A DNA stretch of 22,761 nt from Nemertoderma westbladi (Eukaryota > Xenacoelomorpha > Nemertodermatida > Nemertodermatidae), in the NCBI GenBank assembly GCA_032718475.1, contig JAUCBJ010006497.1, positions 1-22,761 of the forward strand, in the 5' to 3' direction. The notes beneath the pieces were generated by a model that made no database searches, was not told the DNA's origin, and saw only the letters and a program-made list of their open reading frames with translations. This document shows positions 1 through 7,834 of the stretch, in pieces. A program made the position numbers and the translations under genes. The first letter of the stretch is position 1, and every line of letters begins with the position of its first letter.

Positions 1-74
1 AGCACCTAATTCACTTAATGTAATTTGATTTTGCCTCGAAAATAGTTGTATGTTTTCTATTGGATAATACTTCC

Positions 75-262
75 AGACTTTTTGGTCGACCAAAAAGTAC
101 TTTTTGGTCGACCAAAAAGTCGACTTATTGGTCGACCAAAAAGTACTTTTTGGTCGACCAAAAAGTACTTTTTGGTCGACCAAAAACTACTTTTTGGTCG
201 ACCAAAAAGTCGACTTATTGGTCGACCAAAAAGTACTTTTTGGTCGACCAAAAAGTCGCTTC
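75..262. repeat. Palindromic GGTCGACC tandem array
   Basis: Eight copies of the palindrome GGTCGACC start at 84, 106, 130, 152, 174, 196, 220 and 242, with spacings of 22 or 24 bp. The copies sit in T5...A5 flanks, and the joints between copies are themselves palindromes (AAAGTACTTT, or AGTCGACT in the 24-bp spacers). The copies at 106, 130 and 152 recur 90 bp later at 196, 220 and 242, so there is a 90-bp higher-order repeat. The array reads almost the same on both strands, which is why similar open frames appear on both; none looks like a gene. An A-rich tract follows at about 263-285. Cruciform or hairpin formation is likely in single-stranded DNA. Confidence 0.95.
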
Positions 263-285
263 AAAAAAAAAATAAAAAAAAAGTA

Positions 286-939
286 TTAAGTGGCACAATT
301 CAGCCACCGTATGTAACCCATGAAGGAATCTACTCACAACAGTCCATCAACTCCCTGAGATAGCAAAACCCATCTGAGAGCCAAATTTGAATTTTGTACA
401 GTAAGTAACCTACGGTATAATAAATTATTTCTCTACTGATTATCCACTTACTGGGACTCTGCGAGCAGAGTAAAGTACAGTATCATCACTCCAACTGTGG
501 GTCCTTTATATTGTCAGTACAGTAAGAGTATAAATAGTAGGTCTGTAGGCCTACTTCTCCGTATACAGTACATAGTTTTACAGTAGGCCCTATATTTAAT
601 CTGAGTAGGACCCTAAATTATTGTTTTATAAGAACATTAGAGATAGGAAACAACTACAGTATATAACAATGTGTAGTTTTACACACACAGTCTACATATT
701 ACACATGTTGATTTTGATATTACTGTATTTGAATAATGAATATTTTATTGTTGCAAGATAAATTGATACTGTATAATTAGTGTGTGGAGGAGCAAAACTA
801 AAACTGAAAAATTTATTATAATTTTCACGAAATAATGAATTTTTCGAACATAAGAATAAGAGAAGAAACTCGCCGTGTACATTGTTCGACATGCTAAACG
901 ACCTAGAATTGTACTGTATGTCAACGGCGCCATAATAAG
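286..939. other. AT-rich non-coding stretch, TACAGTA-rich
   Basis: No gene, RNA or mobile-element ends are recognised here. The heptamers TACAGTA and TACTGTA recur many times (for example near 399, 476, 517, 566, 581, 655, 724 and 912), and TAGGCCTAC-type words occur nearby. This looks like background sequence of this genome rather than a defined element. Confidence 0.5.
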
Positions 940-1268
940 CACTTCTTCCTTTGAAGGGCCTTAATGTGTTGCGGTTGTGCACATATTCTCTCTTTAACTT
1001 TAACAAAAATGGCAAACATGAATCGCGATACCTTTCTTTAAAGTCATAATGTCCCCAAAACTTTCCCATAAGTCCTCAACAGTTGTGCGTGGGTGTGAAA
1101 TAATAACTCCACCCAGTCAGTTTCTTTCAGACACGTTTGAACGTTTGTGTTATTTGCACGCTTAAAATCTTCGTAGCCTTTATTATCGTCTTTATTGTCG
1201 GGATTAACCCGAGGACTGACGACGACATTATCAAATGGAACAGTCGCCTGGGCGCTATGGTGGAGAAC
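940..1268 (-). pseudogene. Degenerate LINE-like (non-LTR retrotransposon) ORF fragment, frameshifted
   Basis: On the minus strand, a frame open from 1268 to 1047 contains the stretch YEDFKRANNTNVQ followed by LKETDWVELL. This resembles the linker between endonuclease and reverse transcriptase in non-LTR retrotransposons, which often reads like 'F-x-x-A-(D/N) ... L-x-x-x-(D/N)-W'. That frame ends at a stop at 1044-1046. The shared sequence near 1055-1069 then continues in the next frame as GKFWGHYDF and RYRDSCLPF, as the family usually does ('W/F ... P'), so a single-base indel appears to separate two pieces of one ancestral frame. Catalytic residues are not present. The assignment is from remembered family patterns only and is uncertain; the alternative is chance open frames. 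Confidence 0.35.
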
Positions 1269-2011
1269 TTAGGTTTAACCGTAACATTTGAAACAGTCAT
1301 GTAAACATCACTTGAAAATAGTATTCTAGATATATTGTATATATTTTTTTCAACTGTTGGTTCTGAAACGTGTTGAGTTAACCTTAGTTATAAAATTGAA
1401 ATGCTGATTCATAAATAGGGCCTACTAAAATGTTGACTGTCTTTTTAGGCTTAAAATATAGTTTATAATTGGCAACCCTACACGCCCCGCCTTCCATTCC
1501 CATAGATCTGTCATTGCGGTATATTAACGCTAACCATAATGTCAAATATAGTTTAAATTACTTTCAAACCTACCAAAAATATAAACAGTTTAAATTTGGC
1601 CACTTCACATATCCTGCGCAATGGCCCCATTAGTCTACAGTATGTGAATTATCCACTGTTTCAACTTTCTACGTTATACAGTATTTCGATTCTGCGGGTC
1701 AATCGGCATGCTGCATTACAGCTGCATTACAGCTGCATTAAGAAAGCTACGCCGGCGTTGCAGTTACCCCTAAATGAATTTTAAAGTATCAATCATTATT
1801 ACACGAAAGCAATAAATGAAACAGGAACTATACAGTATAGTACAGTATACCATCCGTATGTATGATTTTGAATAGCAATAGCAAATCTGTGTATACAGTA
1901 CTGTATGTTTTCTAGTTTTTGTTAGTGCTGTGTGCGTTGTGTTTGTTTAAGATAAACAAACTGTATATATTATTGTGTGATACAGTAGTTAGTGGTGTTT
2001 GAGGATTTCGC
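1269..2011. other. Non-coding AT-rich stretch
   Basis: Nothing gene-like is supported. The short open frame at 1596-1784 has no recognisable protein features. The stretch includes a three-copy 11-bp tandem repeat, listed separately, and several TACAGTA/TACTGTA words. Confidence 0.5.
1710..1740 (+). repeat. 11-bp tandem repeat, 3 copies
   Basis: GCTGCATTA begins at 1710, 1721 and 1732 with CA spacers, giving an 11-bp period. It is a small local duplication with no apparent function. Confidence 0.85.
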
Positions 2012-3225
2012 GCCGAAGGTTACAAAGAGTCAAAGGATACAACAACATTTCAAAGGTTACAAAATTGCTCTTTCAAAAATGGCATGTCAAAGGTTACAAA
2101 ATACCGAGTCTAAAGTTACAATTAGCCAGTCAAATACATTTTCCCACGTTTGGCAAGAAGAATTTGTTGCTAATGGCAGGTCATTGGTTACAAATTATAA
2201 GTAAATGTAAATATTATTTATAGGATATTAATACTGTATTCACAATACCTCCGTTGGACCTGGGAAAAGTGCAATCAGGGGGCGGGGTGGGGGTATACTG
2301 CTTGATACGTCATTACATAGGTGCTTCTTAATTTAAATATAAACAATTTTTAAATAGACATCCACCTTCCTCCGGGAGATCGGCAATCTCCTTCATTAAT
2401 CGTCACCGACGAACCGCGGTCGCACCAGTTTCTGCTGCGACTCCTAGAGATGGCAACTTTGATTGGCAATGCTGCATCAGTCGTAATGGGAAACGGCTGC
2501 CTCACCTACCATCGGGCTATTCGGGGACTAAACTCGCTATCATAAATAAACTCAGAGTAGAGACCCCTGCGACCTGACGAGACCGCATAGAAACTAAAAG
2601 ACGGCTTCGGTGCCACAATAAAACTTTCTACTGTAGTACCGCTCTGTATTGATAGTTATTGTGCTTTGTTTCTTAATATCAAATATATATTGTGGAAGCT
2701 CAATTAATTTATAGGAAAAATAATACCATTAATAAATAGTTCGTAACGTATTGTATGTTTATATTGTACAGAATTGCACTAAGTTAGTTATGTATTGTAT
2801 GATGTCAACTTCATACACTCCAACACCCTGCCATTTCTGATTGAACCGTGCCATTTCTATAGCTGCAACTGTTGGTTTTTATGACGACTGTTATAACTAC
2901 TGGTTGCTAATAAATCCTAATAAACGAGATGACGTTACGTTGGTTGTTGTGTGCGGTGTTATCTGTGGGGAAACACCTCACCTATCCTTCCACAGCGTGT
3001 GGTAGCATATTTTGTAACCTTTGCCTTCGACGTGTGTGATTTTGTAACCTTTGACGTGTCTAATTTCTCTATGTACATTATTTGAATGGTGTAACCCGTG
3101 AATCGCTAATGTGACCATTGACTCTGTATTTTGTAACCTTTGACGCGCAATTTTCGAAAAAGCAATAAATTTTGTAACCTTTGTCCCGTTTGTAACCTTT
3201 GACTCTTTGTAGCCTTTGACTTTCA
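2012..3225. mobile_element. Non-autonomous DNA-transposon-like element with inverted, motif-rich ends
   Basis: The two ends are diverged inverted repeats of about 100-110 bp. The left end reads inward as AAGGTTACAAAGAGTCAAAGG, then CAAAGGTTACAAAAT, then CAAAGGTTACAAAATAC, and the reverse complement of the right end gives the same order of motifs. The core AAGGTTACAAA is exact at 2016, 2053 and 2090. Its complement TTTGTAACCTT is at 3011, 3041, 3130, 3171 and 3189, with variants nearby. No transposase frame is visible inside, so it would depend on an enzyme supplied elsewhere. Exact termini and a target-site duplication could not be fixed. Subterminal motif clusters are common transposase-binding sites; that role is inferred. 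The interior (about 2370-2640) is more GC-rich and was not identified. Confidence 0.7.
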
Positions 3226-3508
3226 GTAGGTCATGTTCTAGAGATATCGATTTAATTTTACTATTATTTTTTATTAAAGTTAAATAGCACTGTAGGTAGC
3301 AGCATACCTGCTTCCTTTGGCCTAGTGGCTGAGTGCTGTCGGGGCCATCAGCCTATCTGCATACAGCATCAAACACTGCATAGCAGCATAGTGCATAGTC
3401 TGATAGTACAGTACAATTACCGGTACCGCGGTACCACCGCTACTGACTGACAGGAGTAGAGCCTTTCGAGAACTTCATAATCAGATAATATCAGCAATTT
3501 CTTTGACA
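3226..3508 (+). promoter_or_regulatory. Presumed TOMM40 promoter and 5' leader
   Basis: This is the sequence between the upstream element and the TOMM40 start codon. No TATA box is obvious, and the transcription start cannot be placed from sequence. It contains a tRNA-like box A (3318-3328), the first TACCGGTA octamer (3418-3425), and KpnI/SacII-like palindromes just after it. The assignment rests on position only. Confidence 0.4.
3318..3374 (+). repeat. tRNA-like / SINE-head remnant
   Basis: TGGCCTAGTGG at 3318-3328 matches the RNA polymerase III box A pattern (TRGCNNAGTGG). GCATCAAAC at 3366-3374 is a weak box B-like word at about the right spacing. No tRNA cloverleaf was found, so an old tRNA-derived SINE head is more likely than a functional tRNA. 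A chance match is possible. Confidence 0.25.
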
Positions 3509-3653
3509 ATGGGCAATACATTGCCCAGTGCGGCCGCTGCTACCGGTACGAGTGGATCCGGGACATCTACAGATATGTCCATCTCATCAGATCAGAATGT
3601 TTCCAGTACAAACGAAGGTGCAACGACAACTTCGATCGAACTCGAGGGTGGAG
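3509..3653 (+). CDS. TOMM40: TOMM40 coding exon 1 (N-terminal tail)
   Basis: It encodes residues 1-48 plus the first base of Gly49, a Ser/Thr/Gly-rich, poorly conserved cytosolic tail before the barrel. The start is the ATG in TTGACAATGGGC; the upstream in-frame TTG is not needed. The donor is GAG|GTAAGC, a strong consensus, and phase 1 matches exon 2. The exon contains a TACCGGTA octamer (3541-3548). Confidence 0.9.
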
Positions 3654-6600
3654 GTAAGCTGAGCAGATCCGGCCAGACTGCCAGACTTCATAATCTACTG
3701 AACTACATACCGGTAACTACCGCTACCGGTAGGCCTACCGTAATTCGGGGTGACTTGATACATTGAGGTGACTTGATACAGCAAGTTATACTTTTTTTCT
3801 TTAACGGATTGTGGGTGATTGCGTGATGTTATGATAAAAATTGAAACAATTGAAATATTAGAAGATGTCTAAATAAATTGTCTATCATATAGTAAAATAA
3901 ATTTTGTCATTGCTTCGCATTTGTGATCACGAGAGCCAAAAATGCATTTTTCAAAAATTCACTTTTTTTTAATGTCCAAATATAGGTCGAATTTTTGACA
4001 CTTTGGGTTAATGTTGTTCAAAAATTATTTTTACAGATGCTAATAGATGAGTTTGAATATTATGATCCTAAAAAAAATTTACAAATTTTCATATGAATTG
4101 GGGGTGGAGTGCCCGTTTTTTGAAAGTGTATCTTAAAATGGGGTGACTTGATACATATATACAGTATATTGTAGGCGAAAATGTTCTGATACCTGTGTCT
4201 TAAACGTTGATTTGGCAAAATTTGTGCTTAAATTCATTGATTTAGTTTGCAGTTTTTTCTAAAATGCTTTGTCTTATTTACTGGTGTCAGGATGTCACAA
4301 TGCAATAAAAGTCTTTTTCGTTTTTAAACTTCAATTTAACTTGTTAAATATTGTTATATGTTAAATTTTCTAAAGTATTTTATCTTTACTTAAACCTTAA
4401 ATTTGCAAAATTTGTGCTTAAATTCATTGTTTTAGTTTCCAGTTTTTTCTAAAATGTATTGTCTTACTTACTGGTGTCAGGATGTCACTATGCAATGAAG
4501 GTCTTTTTCGTTTTTAAAGTGCAATTTAACTTGTTAAATATGAAATATTTTGCCATAAAAAATGGAGTTATTTTTAATTTTAGCAATAATTTTATATCCC
4601 CGTTAGGTGGGGACTTCGTTCTTTTTTTTAAATTTCCAAGATGTATCAAGTCACCCCCACAGCCTACAACATGATCCAAACTCATTCACAGAGTGGTATT
4701 ATTGCGGAAAATTTGCTTGTGTATCAAGTCACCCCGTTGTGTGGGGTGACTTGATACAGCTGGTTTTTAAGAAAAAACACCACTAGACTAAGCACCTGAA
4801 ATAGTGCTTTCGTCTAGTGGTGTAGTACTCATCCCGACTATAAAATTTTCTTTTTATTCCATCTGTGTAGGATAAAAACTTCAGAAGATATTCACAGTTA
4901 AATGCAAAAACTGTATCAAGTCACTCCGAATTACGGTACCTCTGTACCTGCTGACCTGCCTACACAGCTAGCCTCCCTATGGCAGTATGGCCAGAGCCAG
5001 AGGGCCTGCATCCCTGCTACCCGACGGCTACCGGTACCAGGCGGCAGGCTACAGCCAGAAAAGGTTGACTGGTATAGACCTATCTGCCTATTCACCAATC
5101 GGCAAGTACTGCAATACACTAAACTGATATAGATAATGCAATGACTGTAATAGACTGATACCGGTAGATATATATTTTATATTTATTTTTATTTATGATA
5201 TAGCATATATTTTATATTTATTTGTATCCTACAGAGATTGTATAAAAAGAAAATTTATTGTTAGTCGGGATGAGTGACTACACCACTACCGGTACTGCAC
5301 TAGACTAATGCACTTTTTGAGGTGCTTAGTGCAGTTATTATTCAATTATATTTTATTTATTCCGTTAATTAATTAATGTCACAAAAACAATATCGATTAC
5401 GGAAAGGGGTAAACGCGAATAGCACAATGTGCTAGTCGGCTGTTTCAAGTCACCCCACCCAGCCACCCACCACAGTGACAGTCACATACCGGTAATGAGG
5501 AACATAATATTCAATTCAAACTCATCTATTATCATCTGCAAAAATAATTTTTGAATAACATTAACCCAAAGTGTCAAAAATTCTACCTATAATTTGACAT
5601 TGAAAAAGGTGAATTTTTGAAAAATGCATTTTTGGCTCTACCGGTAGTCACTAGTGATCACAAATGCGAAGCAATAACAAAATTTACTTTGCTATTTGAC
5701 AGACAATTTATTCAGACATCATCTACACCATGTCCTGGAATATAGTGTCGTTATTCAGGCAATAACAAAATTTACTTTGCTATTTGACAGACAATTTATT
5801 CAGACATCATCTACACCATGTCCTGGAATATAGTGTCGTTATTCAGGTACCTGCCCCGAGTGCCCCCACCCCCCCAAATTTTTTTACAAATCGTAATAAT
5901 GAGATTGCATGAAATTTGAAACAGAGATAGTTTCACCTCCCTCCTCCTTGCTGGGTGAGCCAGAATTTATATTTTCGCTTTCATTCTTTAGCTACAAGCG
6001 TTTGAAAAGGTGTCTCCGTCGATATTGCACCAGTTACACCGCAGTTATTCTTCAAACATTTAGTGATTTGTTGGTACTAGTGGAAAGCTGACCGTGCAAG
6101 GATTCCAAATATGTAAAAATATTTGAATTTGGTTGGGAAATAGCTGAGTTATTCTTATTGGCATTCGAATTTTACATGTATTAGCTTCCACTGCGGGCCA
6201 TTTATTCTATTAAAATAAATACACAATGTTCTAGAACATTTTGTTTATCTCATAAGCAGCTTGGCAACAATGCAATGCCTACATAATAATACTAGTATAT
6301 GTATATCCATACACGAAGTGGGGCCTTCGCGCAGCACGTGACTTAAATTTAATTTAAGTACTAATTCGAAAGTATTACTGTATTAGCAAATTTTAAGCAG
6401 ATTTCGCCTAATCACTTTTTACCTCTTTCATTTCTATTCGGACATTTCTGACTCTAGCGGTATAGTGAGAACTGAAGATGGATTAGGGTCTCCAGCCCCA
6501 CAAAGACACAGCCTATGGATGAATAGTACATACGTACATCGGCCAAGTTTCATCTTGAATAACGGATAACGAAATGAGAGACGGATCTCACTTTCAGAAA

Positions 6601-7802
6601 TTTCGTCGTATAGCGGCAGACCGATTAAATCTCCCCCCCCCCCCCCCCCCCCCCCCCCACAAAGACGCAGCATGTGGTCCAGAATATATGGCAAGATTCA
6701 GCTTAAACTGATTAAAATCAATGAGACGGGAGAATCTATTCACTTTCAGGCATAAAGTAGTCCTATAGCGGGTGACTGTTGAACTGATTTTCAACAAAAC
6801 AAATTTTCAACTTGGCAGCTTTAAATTCGACAAAGTTATAAGCATGTCAATATCATAACGACGACAACGATTTCACTTTCAGACATTTGGCCCTCTAGCG
6901 GCAGACTGGAGAACTGCAGATGGATTCGCCTCCTTTGAAAGTCACAGCTAATGGTCTAATACATATCTGCCAAGTTTCAGCTTAAACGGATTAAAAGCAA
7001 AGAAATGGGAGGGCATTTAATGTTTAGACATGTGGCCCTCTAGCGGGAGACCATTGCACTGATGGTGTCTGAAAGTCTCTCAAAAATCTCAACTTTAGCT
7101 CATATTGATACCTACAAATTTTCAACTTGGCAGCTTTAAATCCGACAAAGTTATTAGCATGTCAAAATCGTAACGACGACAACGATTTCACTTTCAGACA
7201 TTTGGCCCTCTAGCGGCAGACTGGAGAACTGCAGATGGATTCGCCTCCTTTGAAAGTCACAGCTAATGGTCTAATACATATCTGCCAAGTTTCAGCTTAA
7301 ACGGATTAAAAGCAAAGAAATGGGAGGGCATTTAATGTTTAGACATGTGGCCCTCTAGCGGGAGACCATTGCACTGATGGTGTCTGAAAGTCTCTCAAAA
7401 ATCTCAACTTTAGCTCATATTGATACCTACAAATTTTCAACTTGGCAGCTTTAAATCCGACAAAGTTATTAGCATGTCAAAATCGTAACGACGACAACGA
7501 TTTCACTTTCAGACCTTTGGCCCTCTAGCGGCAGACTGGAGAACTGCAGATGGATTCGCCTCCTTTGAAAGTCACAGCTAATGGTCTAATACATATCTGC
7601 CAAGTTTCAGCTTAAACGGATTAAAAGCAAAGAAATGGGAGGGCATTTAATGTTTAGACATGTGGCCCTCTAGCGGGAGACCATTGCACTGATGGTGTCT
7701 GAAAGTCTCTCAAAAATCTCAACTTTTGCTCATATTGATACCTACAAATTTTCAACTTGGCAGCTTTAAATCCGACAAAGTTATTAGCATGTCAAAATCG
7801 TA

Positions 7803-7834
<32 letters not shown>

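Larger units (their letters stand above)
3418..5646. repeat. Cluster of nine TACCGGTA octamers
   Basis: The palindrome TACCGGTA occurs at 3418, 3541, 3708, 3724, 5029, 5159, 5287, 5487 and 5639. I saw no copy elsewhere in the window. At about one expected per 65 kb for an unbiased octamer, nine in 2.2 kb is far above chance. One copy lies in exon 1 and the rest are in the leader or intron 1. Confidence 0.85.

Noticed and set aside
46-363. Open frames on both strands over the palindromic array
   Set aside because: They translate the 22-bp repeat into repeating FGRPKS/WSTKK peptides on either strand. This is a by-product of palindromic DNA with no start context or family.
1992-2223. Overlapping 70- and 74-residue frames
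   Set aside because: They lie in the inverted end of the 2012-3225 element and read its repeated motif; there are no protein features.
2370-2640. Possible solo LTR or SINE (GC-richer island with AATAAA-like words)
   Set aside because: No TG...CA ends, primer site, target duplication or second copy could be found in the window.
3529-3646. NotI, AgeI, BamHI and XhoI sites in a row, as in a cloning polylinker
   Set aside because: The sites are part of an intact coding exon with a matching splice phase and homologous MGN start, so a vector origin is not supported; the coincidence is only noted.
4459-4685. Overlapping frames on both strands in intron 1
   Set aside because: They fall in element A's direct repeat and in the GACTTGATACA motif; there is no recognisable protein.
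4902-5132. 76-residue frame in intron 1
   Set aside because: It starts inside the element A motif and has no family resemblance; it is probably chance in a GC-richer patch.
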